Shown piece by piece: positions 16,454 to 25,900 of a stretch of DNA of 52,195 bases. Numbering within the stretch: the stretch's first letter is position 1; each line of letters starts with the position of its first letter. Both the position numbers and the translations under genes were made by a program. Source of the DNA: Umezawaea endophytica (lineage in GTDB: Bacteria > Actinomycetota > Actinomycetes > Mycobacteriales > Pseudonocardiaceae); NCBI RefSeq assembly GCF_025061645.1, contig NZ_JANYMP010000019.1, positions 1-52,195 on the forward strand, written 5' to 3'. The notes beneath the pieces are model-generated. The model made no database searches. It saw only the letters and a list, made by a program, of their open reading frames with translations, and was not told the origin of the DNA.

Positions 16454-17293
16454 CTACCTGATCAATGATTCGATCAGAGTCGCGCTCTCACCGGGCGACA
16501 GCGCTACTCGTGCCAGACTCTGTGTGCTCAGGGTATACGTGCGCACCCTGGCTGAGTCGTCGACGAAGACCGCCGCATCCTGCAATTCGATGTAAGCGAT
16601 GGACCGCGCATCGGCGAAGTCCAGGAGAACGAACTGGCCGTTGGGAGCAGCGTGTGGGCCCGCTTCCGGCCGGACAACCTGGATGGTGACGTTCGGCTGG
16701 TCAGCCAACTGGAGCAGGTGTCGGTACTGGGCATTGAGCAAATCCTGGTTGCCGATCCTCAGCCGAAGGGCCTGCTCGTTGAAGATGGCGTGGCATTCGA
16801 GTGGTTCTTCCTTGCTGAGCAAGCGTGCGCGCTGCATGCGGAACTCGACCAGCCGCTCAGCTCGATCAGGACGGACGCGGCTCGCAGCCTGCGTCAGCTC
16901 GCGGGCGTAGTCCTCGATCTGCACCAAGCCGGGCAGAACGATGGGCTCGAACACGAACTCATGACGCGCCAACGACTCCAGGCCGACGATGGTGCGCAGC
17001 CAGTCGGACATCACATCGGTCCAGTCGCCCAGCCAGGAAGCCTCGTCGGCCCTCCCGGAGAGCAGCACGATGCGGTCGACGTGCTCCCGGTCGACTCCGC
17101 AGGCCTTGAGGATCTTGCGGATGTCGGCCGGGTACTGCATCGAGCGACCGGTCTCCAAGTGCCCGAGCTTCGCTCGGCTGATGCCGGTGGTCTCGGCCAA
17201 CTCCGACAGGGAAACCTTGGCCTCGTTGCGGAATCGGGCGAGTTCAACGCCGATCAACCACTGGAGCGCGGACGGCGCGGACACCTCGAACAT
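16454..17293 (-). CDS. XRE-family regulator with DUF5753 domain (WhiJ-like)
   Basis: 279 residues. Residues ~12-66 are a helix-turn-helix (LARFRNEAKVSLSELAETTG, then ISRAKLGHLETGR). The rest is the DUF5753 effector region: DWLRTIVGLESLARHEFVFEP, LPGLVQIEDYAREL, RMQRARLL, IFNEQALRLRIG and a C-terminal YTLSTQSLARVALSPGES. It should be a DNA-binding regulator partnered by the DUF397 protein downstream. The gene faces the 77-aa gene at 17403 across a 109-bp region with three TGTTC repeats, a likely autoregulatory site. Actinomycetes hold many paralogues, so the target is not predictable. Confidence 0.92.
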   Translation of the reverse strand: MFEVSAPSALQWLIGVELARFRNEAKVSLSELAETTGISRAKLGHLETGRSMQYPADIRKILKACGVDREHVDRIVLLSGRADEASWLGDWTDVMSDWLRTIVGLESLARHEFVFEPIVLPGLVQIEDYARELTQAASRVRPDRAERLVEFRMQRARLLSKEEPLECHAIFNEQALRLRIGNQDLLNAQYRHLLQLADQPNVTIQVVRPEAGPHAAPNGQFVLLDFADARSIAYIELQDAAVFVDDSARVRTYTLSTQSLARVALSPGESATLIESLIR

Positions 17294-17325
17294 GACCTCA
17301 TCCTACCGAGCAACCCCCGAAGACG

Positions 17326-17376
17326 TGTTCACTCATACGAGGGATGTTCAACCGTAGACGTCTCCACCTACTGTTC
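17326..17376. promoter_or_regulatory. TGTTC repeats in the divergent XRE promoter
   Basis: TGTTC occurs at 17326, 17345 and 17372, the first two followed by A and separated by 19 bp. AGACGT copies flank them (17321 and 17356). This is a candidate binding site for the adjacent XRE regulator; significance is not tested. Confidence 0.35.
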
Positions 17377-17402
17377 GGGTAGTCAACCACCCAGGAGAGC
17401 CC

Positions 17403-17636
17403 ATGTTCGTCAGCGATACCACCGTGCACATGAACGCCTACATGCACGTGCCGCCTCGGGCGCAGGTGGGGTACGCGCTGACCGAGGACGACCAGGTGGA
17501 GATCAGCGTGGGCGAGCGCAGTCGGGTGCTCGACCTGTTCGACGGTGTGACGCTGGTGTTCGAGGAGCACAGCCTGGAGCAGGTCGTCGAGATCATGACG
17601 GAGGCCCTGGCGGAGCTGCGAGCGCAGCGCGGCTGA
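17403..17636 (+). CDS. Small hypothetical protein beside the XRE gene
   Basis: 77 residues, ATG with AGGAG 6 nt upstream. It has no signal peptide or membrane segment. It looks like a compact alpha/beta protein: strands at AQVGYALTEDDQVEISVG and SRVLDLFDGVTLVFEE, then an amphipathic helix EQVVEIMTEALAELRAQ. I do not recognise a family. Divergence from the XRE-DUF397 operon suggests that it is the regulator's local target. Confidence 0.7.
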   Translation: MFVSDTTVHMNAYMHVPPRAQVGYALTEDDQVEISVGERSRVLDLFDGVTLVFEEHSLEQVVEIMTEALAELRAQRG

Positions 17637-17700
17637 TTCTCTTGGGAAGTCCTGGGTGTTCGCTCAGGTTCCTCACAACTCGCGGCGCGACAGTGGAGCC

Positions 17701-18544
<844 letters not shown>

Positions 18545-18564
<20 letters not shown>

Positions 18565-19300
18565 GTCCTTTGAGGACGGACACGCGCACGTGTTCGACGA
18601 AGGGCCGGTGGGGTTCCAGGGACCGGCGGATCCGCTCCTCCAGGAGCGGCCGCCGGTCCTTCGTCGGCAGCCGGTCCAGCGGCAGCGCCGAGTAGACGCC
18701 GCCGACCACGTGCTCCAGGTCCAGGTCGTCGGTGTACTCGAACACGAACGTCGACACGTCGTAGCCCGCGGCGACCAGCGCGGCCCGGTAGCGGCGCTGG
18801 TCCGCGTCCGCCGTCCCGCAGGTGGCCCCGGCCGTCGTGCCCAGCCAGTCTTCGAGCACCTCGCGCAACGCGCGGGACCACGCGGTGTCCTGGAGCCACA
18901 ACGGGGTTCCGTTGGTCACCACCGCGATGCCGCCGCCGGGCCGGAGGTCCAGCGCCCGGAACAGCCGCTCGTGGTCCATCCAGTGCAGCGCCTGCCCGAC
19001 GGTGACGGCGCCGAGCCCCCGGTGCGCGGGCAGATCGGCATCGGACCCCACCTGCCAGGTGATGTTCGGGCGGCGGGGTCCTCTGGCCAGCATGTCCGGC
19101 GACGGGTCGACCGCGAGGACGTGCCCGACCCGTTCGGCCATCGGCACGGCCAGTTGGCCCGTGCCGCAACCCAGGTCCAGCACGGTGTCCTCGCCGGTGA
19201 GCCCGAACGAGGACACCAGGTCGTCGAACACCTCGGCCGGGTACCCGCGCCGGTACGACGCGTAGAAGTCGGCCACCTCGCCCGCGAATCCCAGGTCCAT
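18545..19300 (-). CDS. Class I SAM-dependent methyltransferase
   Basis: 251 residues from ATG 19300; the frame is open further upstream but that part is low-complexity. The AdoMet site is clear: VLDLGCGTGQLAVPMA (motif I), VLAVDPSPDML (motif II) and GAVTVGQALHWM (post-motif). FYASYRRGYP near the start is typical of UbiE/Methyltransf_11-type enzymes. The C-terminal half (DLEHVVGGVYSALPLDRLP) is the variable substrate part. The acceptor is unknown. It may be co-transcribed with the DHFR-like gene 50 nt upstream. Confidence 0.88.
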
Positions 19301-19350
19301 GCCGCCCACCTTGCCGCGTGCCCCTCCGGCGGTGACAGGGTCTTCCGCTC

Positions 19351-19953
19351 TCAGCGGATCACGCGGTAGCGCAGGTGCGTGACACCGTCGGACTCCACGA
19401 CCCTGGTCTGCTCCAGCGCGATCGGACCGGGCCCGAAGTGGTCCAGCAGCCGCACCCCGCCGCCGAGCAGCAGCGGGACGAGGCTCACCTGGATCTCGTC
19501 CAGCTTCCCGGCCCGCAGCAGTTGCTGGGCCGGGGCAGCCCCGCACACCGACACGATCCGGTCCCCGGCGGCCTCCTGCGCCAGTTCCAGCGCCCGGTCG
19601 ACGCCCTCGGTCACGAACACGACCCGCGGACTCCACTCCCCCTCAGTGGGCGGGTTGTGGGTGAGCACGAAGATCGGCACGTCGATCGGGTGCCCGTCCG
19701 CCCACCCGCCCGCGATGTCGAACGTCCGCCGCCCGCTGATGATCGCGCCGCCACCGGTCATCCACTCGTCCACCACGGGTTTGCTGGCCGACGGCGGCCG
19801 CAACCGCCGCTCGACCCGGTTCTCCTCGGGCCCCGCGCTCATCCAGGTGAACAGACCCTCCCCACCGCGACCGAGCGGGAACTCGGCCCCGTCGTCCGGC
19901 CCGGCGATGAACCCGTCCAGCGAGATGCTGAGGTCGACGATGACACTGCCCAT
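19351..19953 (-). CDS. Dihydrofolate reductase/RibD C-terminal family protein
   Basis: 200 residues, ATG 19953 preceded by GGAG. It follows the RibD-C/DHFR fold: VIVDLSISLDGFIAGPDD at the start, GGGAIISGRRTFDIAGGW with the NADPH-binding GR, then PIFVLTHNPP, VSVCGAAPAQQLLRAGKLDEI and VPLLLGGGVRLLDHF. Members reduce NADPH-dependent substrates but most are uncharacterised; it is not a housekeeping folA by these motifs. It is followed by the methyltransferase on the same strand. Confidence 0.9.
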   Translation of the reverse strand: MGSVIVDLSISLDGFIAGPDDGAEFPLGRGGEGLFTWMSAGPEENRVERRLRPPSASKPVVDEWMTGGGAIISGRRTFDIAGGWADGHPIDVPIFVLTHNPPTEGEWSPRVVFVTEGVDRALELAQEAAGDRIVSVCGAAPAQQLLRAGKLDEIQVSLVPLLLGGGVRLLDHFGPGPIALEQTRVVESDGVTHLRYRVIR

Positions 19954-20010
19954 GACTCCTCCACGTGCTCCGGCTGTCGGAGGTGAGACCGGTGGAGCAC
20001 CGGGAACTCA

Positions 20011-20042
20011 TCGCGCGGGAGGTAGGAGCACCTCCCGCGCGA
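20011..20042 (-). terminator. 13-bp perfect hairpin downstream of tmsB
   Basis: TCGCGCGGGAGGT (20011-20023) pairs with ACCTCCCGCGCGA (20030-20042) around a 6-nt loop, 27 nt past the tmsB stop. No T-run. Confidence 0.75.
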
Positions 20043-20068
20043 CGAGCGTCGGGCCCAGTCAGACCCGG

Positions 20069-21301
20069 TCAGGCCCAGTCGGGCCGGAGGGGCATCTTCG
20101 CGTCGGTGCGGTCGAGCTTCACGCCGAGCACCTGGTGGAGTTGGATGTTGTTGCGGTCGAAGCCCAGTCGGCTCGCGGCGAGGTACAGGCGCCACACGCG
20201 GGCCCTGGCCTCGCCGACCTCCTCGACCGCCTCCTCCCAGTGGTCGTCGAGGTTGCGGCCCCACGCGGCCAGGGTCAGCGCGTAGTGCTCGCGGATGTTC
20301 TCCTCGTGCCGCACCTCGAAGCCGGTGTCGGTCATCAGCGACACGATGTGGCCGGGTCCGACCAGTTCGCCGTCCGGGAACACGTACCGGTCGATGAAGC
20401 CGCCGGTGCGGGCCCGCTGGAGGTTGTTGGGGCGGGTGATGCAGTGGTTCAGCATCCGGCCGCCGGGCTTCAGCTTCCCGTACAGGGACCGGAAGTACGC
20501 GGGCAGCTTGGCCTTGCCGATGTGCTCGGTGAGGCCGATGGAGCTGATGGCGTCGAACCCCTCCTCGCGCACGTCGCGGTAGTCGAGGAAGCGGACCTCC
20601 GCCAGTTCCGACAGCCCGGCCTCGACGATGGCCTTCTGCGCCCACTCGGCCTGGTTGCGGGACAGCGTCACGCCGACCGCGCGCACGCCGTAGTGCTTGG
20701 CGGCGTGCATGACCATGCCGCCCCAGCCGCAGCCGACGTCCAGGAGCCGCATGCCCTCCTTGAGCCCGAGCTTCTTCGCGACCAGGTCGTGCTTGGCGAA
20801 CTGGGCTTCCTCCAGCGTCGCGTCAGCGGACGGGTAGACCGCGCAGGTGTAGGCCATGGACGGGCCGAGCACCCACTCGTAGAACTTGTTGCCCACGTCG
20901 TAGTGGTGTGCGATGGCCTCGCGGTCGCGGGCCTTCGAGTGGCGCACCCCGTGCAGCCGCCGTTCCTGGGCGGGCACCTCGATCCTGTTGTTCACCCGCA
21001 CCTTGCCGAGCAGGGCGAGCAGGTTGAGCCGCTGCGACCACGGCACTTCGCTCAGGCTCAGTTCCGACAGGTGCGCCAAGGCACCGTGGACGTCGCCGAT
21101 GATCTCCAGGTTGCCCGTCACGTACGCGCGGGCCAACCCCAGTTCCCCTGGCGCGGAAGCCAGGTAGGACAAAGCCATGGGCGTGCGCACCTCGATGCGC
21201 GTGCCCGCCCCCTCCGGACCGGCGTGACTGCCGTCGTAAGCGCTGAACTCGACGGCCTGGTCACTGCCGACCACTTGCTGGAACACCTCCGCCAACCGCA
21301 T
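20069..21301 (-). CDS. tmsB: Cyclopropane-synthase-like methyltransferase (10-methyl fatty acid type)
   Basis: 410 residues from ATG 21301, with AAAGGAG upstream; a GTG at 21334 would overlap the previous gene. It belongs to the CFA synthase family: IAHHYDVGNKFYEWVLGPSMAYTCA, the AdoMet motif LLDVGCGWGGMVMHAA, GVTLSRNQAEWA, EHIGKAKLPAYF and CITRPNN. Located directly behind an FAD-linked oxidoreductase it matches the tmsB/tmsA (bfaB/bfaA) pair of mycobacteria and other actinomycetes, in which the methyltransferase adds a methylene to oleoyl chains of phospholipids and the flavoprotein reduces it to 10-methylstearate. The assignment rests on pairing and family. Confidence 0.85.
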   Translation of the reverse strand: MRLAEVFQQVVGSDQAVEFSAYDGSHAGPEGAGTRIEVRTPMALSYLASAPGELGLARAYVTGNLEIIGDVHGALAHLSELSLSEVPWSQRLNLLALLGKVRVNNRIEVPAQERRLHGVRHSKARDREAIAHHYDVGNKFYEWVLGPSMAYTCAVYPSADATLEEAQFAKHDLVAKKLGLKEGMRLLDVGCGWGGMVMHAAKHYGVRAVGVTLSRNQAEWAQKAIVEAGLSELAEVRFLDYRDVREEGFDAISSIGLTEHIGKAKLPAYFRSLYGKLKPGGRMLNHCITRPNNLQRARTGGFIDRYVFPDGELVGPGHIVSLMTDTGFEVRHEENIREHYALTLAAWGRNLDDHWEEAVEEVGEARARVWRLYLAASRLGFDRNNIQLHQVLGVKLDRTDAKMPLRPDWA

Positions 21302-21317
21302 GGGCCCCGGCTCCTTT

Positions 21318-22679
21318 CTACCTTCGGAGAACACACTTGGCGTACAGGCCGGGGAGTCGACTCCCCCTGTCGTACCGCCCCTTCAAGGCCAGGTAGGCCT
21401 CGCCGTTGTAGTGCCGCCAGAAGTCCGCTTCCTCGTAGTAGGAGTCGGAGTACAGCGACTTGTGCCCACCCAGCTCGGACACCTTCTCCTCGATCAACCT
21501 GTTGCGGCTGCCCATTTCTTCCCTCGGGCGCAGCGCGACCGTCGACCAGAACCCCACGTTCACGTACAGCGTGTCCGCGTCCATCGGGTAGAGGGGCCAC
21601 CCGGTGCGGTCGCGCAGGCGGACCGGGCACAACCACACCGGGCTGATGCCGATCTCGCGCTCGAAGAAGTCCAGGAACTCCGGCAGCTTGTCGACCGGGA
21701 TCTCCACGTCCTGGATCACCGGCTCCTGGACCGCTTTCGAGAGCCGGTCGCTGATCCCGTGCCGCCGGTCGAACGCGACGATCTTGCGGTAGACGTCGGA
21801 CCGCAGGTACCGCTTGGGCCACAGCCTGCGGACGACGGGGTGCTGCGCGCCGAACGCGCGGGAGCACCAGAACCAGTCCGTGTCCCAGCGCCAGATGTAG
21901 TCGCGGATCGTCAGGTGGTCCGTGCGGTGCGACTGGATCGACCGGTAGAAGATCCCATTCCCGGTGTAGTCCGACGTGCCGGGCGCGGTCTCGGTGAAGT
22001 TCGCCAGCGTCAGGTACATCTCGGTGCCGGTGAACACCGTGCCGTCGATGAAGTCGACCGGCTCGCCCTGGTACTCGCCGTCGGCGCAGACCCCGGCGAT
22101 GACCTCGGCGCACTCGCGCGCGTCGCCGAACGGGACGTGCCGCAGCCGCACGTACGGCTTGACCGGCTCCAGCTCGATCTCCAGCCGCAGCGCGTAGCCG
22201 AGCGTGCCGTAGGAGTTCGGGAAACCGCGGAACAACGGGTCTTGCGGGCGCACGACGACGACCTCGCCGTCGCCGGTGAGGACTTCCAGCTCCTTCACCG
22301 ACTCGTGCGGGAGCCCGTTGCGGAAGGAGCTGGACTCGATGCCGAGCCCGGCGACGGCGCCGCCGAGCGTGATCGTCTTGAGCTGCGGGACGACCAGCGG
22401 CATGAGGCCGTGCGGGAGGGTCGCGTCGACCAGGTCCTCGTACGTCGTCATGCCCTGCACCTGTGCGGTGCGGGCCACTGGGTCGACCGACAGGACCCGG
22501 TTGAAGCGGGCCACGTCGAGCCCGCCCGCCTGGTCTTGGCGGAAGCGGAAGAGGTTGGAGGTGGGCTTGGCGAGGCGCACGGGACTGCCCGCGGGGATCG
22601 CGGCGTACTGCTCGCGCAGTGCCGCTACGGCCTCGGAGTGGGCTCCTGGCGGAGCCGCCTGCGCAGGGTGGCTGCTCAC
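21318..22679 (-). CDS. tmsA: FAD-binding oxidoreductase (10-methylene reductase type)
   Basis: 453 residues from GTG 22679. TAACGT ends 7 nt before the GTG, so the message is probably leaderless. The N-terminal half is a PCMH/VAO-type FAD domain: VRLAKPTSNLFRFR, VQGMTTYEDLVDATLPHGLM, LKTITLGGAVAGLGIESSSFRNGLPH and GFPNSYGTLGYALRLEI. The C-terminal half has YIWRWDTDWFWCS and FWRHYNGEAYLALKGRYD, conserved in actinobacterial homologues. The next gene starts 16 nt downstream and is a CFA-type methyltransferase, the standard partner for making 10-methyl branched fatty acids. The enzyme would act on membrane lipid acyl chains. Confidence 0.85.
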   Translation of the reverse strand: MSSHPAQAAPPGAHSEAVAALREQYAAIPAGSPVRLAKPTSNLFRFRQDQAGGLDVARFNRVLSVDPVARTAQVQGMTTYEDLVDATLPHGLMPLVVPQLKTITLGGAVAGLGIESSSFRNGLPHESVKELEVLTGDGEVVVVRPQDPLFRGFPNSYGTLGYALRLEIELEPVKPYVRLRHVPFGDARECAEVIAGVCADGEYQGEPVDFIDGTVFTGTEMYLTLANFTETAPGTSDYTGNGIFYRSIQSHRTDHLTIRDYIWRWDTDWFWCSRAFGAQHPVVRRLWPKRYLRSDVYRKIVAFDRRHGISDRLSKAVQEPVIQDVEIPVDKLPEFLDFFEREIGISPVWLCPVRLRDRTGWPLYPMDADTLYVNVGFWSTVALRPREEMGSRNRLIEEKVSELGGHKSLYSDSYYEEADFWRHYNGEAYLALKGRYDRGSRLPGLYAKCVLRR

Positions 22680-22826
22680 AGGTCCGACGTTAGGCCGATC
22701 ATTCGATCTCGGCATCCCCAAATCACCCGACTGATACGCGGTGGTCCCACACTGTGGTCGAACGAAACCTCCGAGCAACGAACAACCGGACATTACCGAC
22801 GAGTAGAACCGGTCTAGGCTGACGAC
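22680..22826. promoter_or_regulatory. Divergent leaderless promoters of tmsA and aidB-like gene
   Basis: TAACGT on the minus strand lies 7 nt before the tmsA GTG, and TAGGCT (22815-22820) lies 6 nt before the aidB ATG. A near palindrome CCACA-C-TGTGG (22747-22757) and two GTGGTC copies (22741, 22754) lie between them and could be an operator for either gene. Confidence 0.45.
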
Positions 22827-24431
22827 ATGACCCACGCCACACACGAGGTCACCAACCAGGTGCCGCCGCTGTCCGGTCACGACGTCGCCGCGGACCCCGC
22901 GCTGCTCGACGCGCTGCACCGCGGCGGGGCGGGGTGGGCCGAGGCCGAGGTGCACGAACTGGGCAGGCTCGCGGGCCTCCCGGAGACCCACGACCTCGCG
23001 CGGCAGGCGAACGAGAACCCGCCGGTGCTGCGGACGCACGACCGGTACGGGCACCGCGTCGACGAGGTCGAGTTCCACCCGGCGTGGCACCGGCTGATGG
23101 AGACCGCCGTGGGCCACGGGCTGCACGCGGCGCCGTGGCGCGACGAGCGGCCGGGCGCGCACCTGGCGCGGGCGGCCAAGATGTTCGTCTGGAACCAGGC
23201 CGAGGCAGGTCACGGCTGCCCGATCTCGATGACCTACTCCGCCGTCCCGGCGCTGCGGACCACCCCGGAGTTGGCGGAGCGGTTCGAGCCGCTGCTCGCC
23301 TCGACGGAGTACGACTTCGGCCTGCGCGCCCCCGAGGGCAAGCGCGGGCTCATCGCGGGCATGTCGATGACCGAGAAGCAGGGCGGCTCGGACGTCCGCG
23401 CCAACACGACGACGGCCTTGCCCGCGGGCGACGGCACGTACGTCCTCACCGGGCACAAGTGGTTCACCTCGGCGCCGATGTCCGACCTGTTCCTCACGCT
23501 GGCGCAGGCGCCCGGCGGGCTGTCGTGCTTCCTGCTGCCCAGGGTCCTGCCCGACGGCACGCGCAACGCGATGTTCCTCCAGCGCCTCAAGGACAAGCTC
23601 GGCAACAAGTCGAACGCGTCCGCCGAGCTGGAGTACGACGGCGCGGTCGGCTGGCTCGTCGGCGAGGAGGGCCGAGGGGTGCGGACCATCATCGAGATGG
23701 TCAACATGACCCGGCTGGACTGCGTGGTCGGCACGGCGTCCGGGATGCGCTTCGGCCTGTCCCAGGCGACCCACCACGCGGCGCACCGCAAGGCGTTCGG
23801 CAGCTACCTGGTCGACCAGCCGCTGATGCGCAACGTGCTGGCGGACCTGGCCGTCGAGTCCGAGGCGGCGACCACGGTCGCGATGCACCTCGCGGGCACG
23901 ACGGGCGCGTTCCGCAGGCTGGCGCTGGCCGTGACGAAGTACTGGGTGTGCAAGCGCGGGCCCGCGCACGCGGCCGAGGCCCTGGAGTGCCTGGGCGGCA
24001 ACGGTTACATCGAGGACTCGGGGATGCCGAGGCTGTTCCGCGAGTCGCCGCTGATGTCGGTCTGGGAGGGTTCCGGCAACGTCGCCGCGCTGGACGTGCT
24101 GCGCGCGATGGGCCGGGACCCCGAGTCCGTGCAGGCGTTCTTCGCCGAGCTGGACACCGCGCGCGGCGCCGACCGGAGGCTGGACGCGGCGATCGACGAG
24201 CTGCGCGCCGACCTGTCGGACACCGCGGACCTCGAACTGCGCGCCCGGCGGCTCGTCGAGCGGATGGCGTTGGCGTTCCAGGGTTCCCTGCTCGTCCGGT
24301 TCGGCCACCCGGCCGTCGCGGACGCGTTCTGCGCGTCCCGGCTGGCGGGCGACTGGGGCCTCGCGTTCGGCACGCTCCCCCGCGGCGTGGACACCGGCGC
24401 GATCGTCGAACGCGGGCTGCCGAAGCCTTGA
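22827..24431 (+). CDS. AidB-like acyl-CoA dehydrogenase
   Basis: 534 residues from ATG 22827, probably leaderless. Length and motifs fit the AidB branch: EVTNQVPPLSGHDV at the N-terminus, HDRYGHRVDEVEFHPAWHRLM, GCPISMTYSAVPAL, MSMTEKQGGSDVRANTT, GHKWFTSAPMSD, and RLKDKLGNKSNASAELEYDGA. The C-terminal region ECLGGNGYIEDSGMPRLFRESP holds FAD contacts. In E. coli AidB is a flavoprotein of the alkylation response that binds DNA; its enzymatic substrate is unsettled. An alkylation role here is by homology only. The stop overlaps the following frame. Confidence 0.9.
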   Translation: MTHATHEVTNQVPPLSGHDVAADPALLDALHRGGAGWAEAEVHELGRLAGLPETHDLARQANENPPVLRTHDRYGHRVDEVEFHPAWHRLMETAVGHGLHAAPWRDERPGAHLARAAKMFVWNQAEAGHGCPISMTYSAVPALRTTPELAERFEPLLASTEYDFGLRAPEGKRGLIAGMSMTEKQGGSDVRANTTTALPAGDGTYVLTGHKWFTSAPMSDLFLTLAQAPGGLSCFLLPRVLPDGTRNAMFLQRLKDKLGNKSNASAELEYDGAVGWLVGEEGRGVRTIIEMVNMTRLDCVVGTASGMRFGLSQATHHAAHRKAFGSYLVDQPLMRNVLADLAVESEAATTVAMHLAGTTGAFRRLALAVTKYWVCKRGPAHAAEALECLGGNGYIEDSGMPRLFRESPLMSVWEGSGNVAALDVLRAMGRDPESVQAFFAELDTARGADRRLDAAIDELRADLSDTADLELRARRLVERMALAFQGSLLVRFGHPAVADAFCASRLAGDWGLAFGTLPRGVDTGAIVERGLPKP

Positions 24432-24433
24432 CC

Positions 24434-25099
24434 GTGGAGAGCGGTCGACTGCTGGACGTGCTGGCGGACGAGGTCCGCCGCCTCCGCGTGCTCGCGGGCG
24501 GCGACCTCGCCGCGCCCGTGCCCACGTGCCCCGGCTGGACGGTCGGCGACCTGGTGGAGCACGTCGCGCGGGGCTTCCGGACCGTGGTGGGCAAGGAGTC
24601 CGACCCGCAGGACGTCGGTCCGCCCGTGGCGCTGGACCAGGCCTACGCGGCGCTGGCTGCGGCGTTCGCCGAGCAGCCGGACCGGTTCTGGATCCGGCGG
24701 ATGGCGCAGGAGGCGGCGATCCACCGGTTCGACGCCGAACTGGCGCTGGGTGCCCCGCTGACGCCGTTCCCGGAGGACTTCGCGGCCGATGCCATCGGCG
24801 AGATGCTGGACGTGTTCCTGAGGCGCGAGACGCACACCTGGCCGCAGGACTACGCGCCCGACCTGACCGAGTGGGGCACGCACTGGCTGCGGGTCGCGGA
24901 CTGGCGGGTGGACGTGCACCCGCTTGGCGTGGAGGTGGCGCCGATCGACTCGGTCGACGCGGACGCCTCGGTGCTCGGCCGGCCGGGCGCGGTGCTGCTG
25001 TGGCTGTACAACCGCGGCGAGGACGTCGTGGTCAGCGGCGACCCGGAGCGGATCGCACAGGTGCGGCGGCTGCTGGCCACCGCGATGAATGCCACATGA
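24434..25099 (+). CDS. Maleylpyruvate isomerase/DinB-fold family protein (TIGR03083-like)
   Basis: 221 residues from GTG 24434, 2 nt after the aidB stop; TTG 24428 would overlap it. The N-terminus has VPTCPGWTVGDLVEHVARG, the signature of the mycothiol-dependent maleylpyruvate isomerase N-terminal (DinB-like) family, and later RMAQEAAIHRFDAELALG supplies further potential metal-binding His residues. The C-terminal part (GAVLLWLYNRGEDVVVSGD) is the usual second domain. Most members are uncharacterised and probably use mycothiol. It is likely co-transcribed with the aidB-like gene. Confidence 0.85.
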   Translation: MESGRLLDVLADEVRRLRVLAGGDLAAPVPTCPGWTVGDLVEHVARGFRTVVGKESDPQDVGPPVALDQAYAALAAAFAEQPDRFWIRRMAQEAAIHRFDAELALGAPLTPFPEDFAADAIGEMLDVFLRRETHTWPQDYAPDLTEWGTHWLRVADWRVDVHPLGVEVAPIDSVDADASVLGRPGAVLLWLYNRGEDVVVSGDPERIAQVRRLLATAMNAT

Positions 25100-25108
25100 C
25101 AAAGGCAT

Positions 25109-25127
25109 ACAGGTAAGGCTAACCTTA
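25109..25127 (+). promoter_or_regulatory. IdeR/DtxR-type iron box
   Basis: Nineteen bases with the core GGCTAACCT, matching the mycobacterial/corynebacterial iron-box consensus at about 15 of 19 positions; GTAAGG/CCTTAC form a perfect inverted repeat. It ends 5 nt before the heme oxygenase ATG, in a position to block transcription when iron is plentiful. Confidence 0.85.
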
Positions 25128-25132
25128 CTTAC

Positions 25133-25786
25133 ATGCCTGAGCCTCGGTTCTCGACGATGCTCGCCGCAGGCACCGCGGCGGAGCACGAGGGCGCGCAGTC
25201 CGCGCCGTTCGTGCAAGCACTGCTGTCCGGACGCCTGAACCTGACCGGGTACGCCGCGCTGGTGGCGCAGCACTACTTCATCTACCGCGAACTGGAGCGG
25301 ACCGCGCAGCTCATGAGCGCCGACGCCGTGGCGCGCGAGTTCGTGTTCGGCGAACTCGTCCGACTGCCGTCACTGGAAGCCGACCTGGAACACCTGCTCG
25401 GGCAGGCGTGGCGCGCCGAGATCACGCCGGTGCCCGCGACCAGCGAGTACTGCCTGCGGATCGCCGAGGTCGGCGCGCGGTCGTCGACGGGTTTCGTGGC
25501 GCACCACTACACGCGGTACATGGGCGACCTGTCCGGCGGCCGCGCCGTGCGAGCCGCCGTCCGCCGCCACCACGACCTGCCGGAGGACGCGGGCACGCGG
25601 TTCTACGAGTTCGACGCGATCGAGAAGCCCAAGCTGTTCAAGGACGTGTACCGCGAACGCCTGGACGCGGCGCCCTGGGACGACGTCGAACGGCAGCGCG
25701 TGATCGACGAGTCCGTGCGGGCGTACCGCCACAACCACCGCGTGTTCGCCGACCTGAGCACGGACATCGAGCGGTTTGTGGCTTAA
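25133..25786 (+). CDS. Heme oxygenase (biliverdin-producing)
   Basis: 217 residues, ATG 25133. It has the proximal-ligand region GTAAEHEGAQSAPF (His18), the aromatic YFIYRELE stretch and the distal-helix motif HYTRYMGDLSGGRA with the conserved Gly kink. It should open heme to biliverdin, carbon monoxide and ferrous iron using oxygen and an external reductant. The iron box immediately upstream means derepression under iron limitation, so the role is iron recovery from heme. No heme uptake genes are adjacent. A terminator follows the stop. Confidence 0.95.
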   Translation: MPEPRFSTMLAAGTAAEHEGAQSAPFVQALLSGRLNLTGYAALVAQHYFIYRELERTAQLMSADAVAREFVFGELVRLPSLEADLEHLLGQAWRAEITPVPATSEYCLRIAEVGARSSTGFVAHHYTRYMGDLSGGRAVRAAVRRHHDLPEDAGTRFYEFDAIEKPKLFKDVYRERLDAAPWDDVERQRVIDESVRAYRHNHRVFADLSTDIERFVA

Positions 25787-25801
25787 GACCACCCTGAATG
25801 G

Positions 25802-25831
25802 GCGGGGTTCCAGAGTTCCACGGAACCCCGC
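25802..25831 (+). terminator. Terminator of the heme oxygenase gene
   Basis: GCGGGGTTCC (25802-25811) pairs with GGAACCCCGC (25822-25831), 10-nt loop, followed within 9 nt by a T-run (TATTTTT). Confidence 0.92.
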
Positions 25832-25900
25832 TCGCTGTATTTTTGGTCGCTGCTCCGCAGACTCCGGCTCGGCCGCCTGAAGTCGGCAGTTCGTGCCCCG

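Noticed and set aside
22683-24308. Upstream extension of the tmsA frame (open to 24308)
   Set aside because: It runs antisense through the aidB-like gene and lacks family similarity; the leaderless GTG at 22679 fits the promoter and the protein family.
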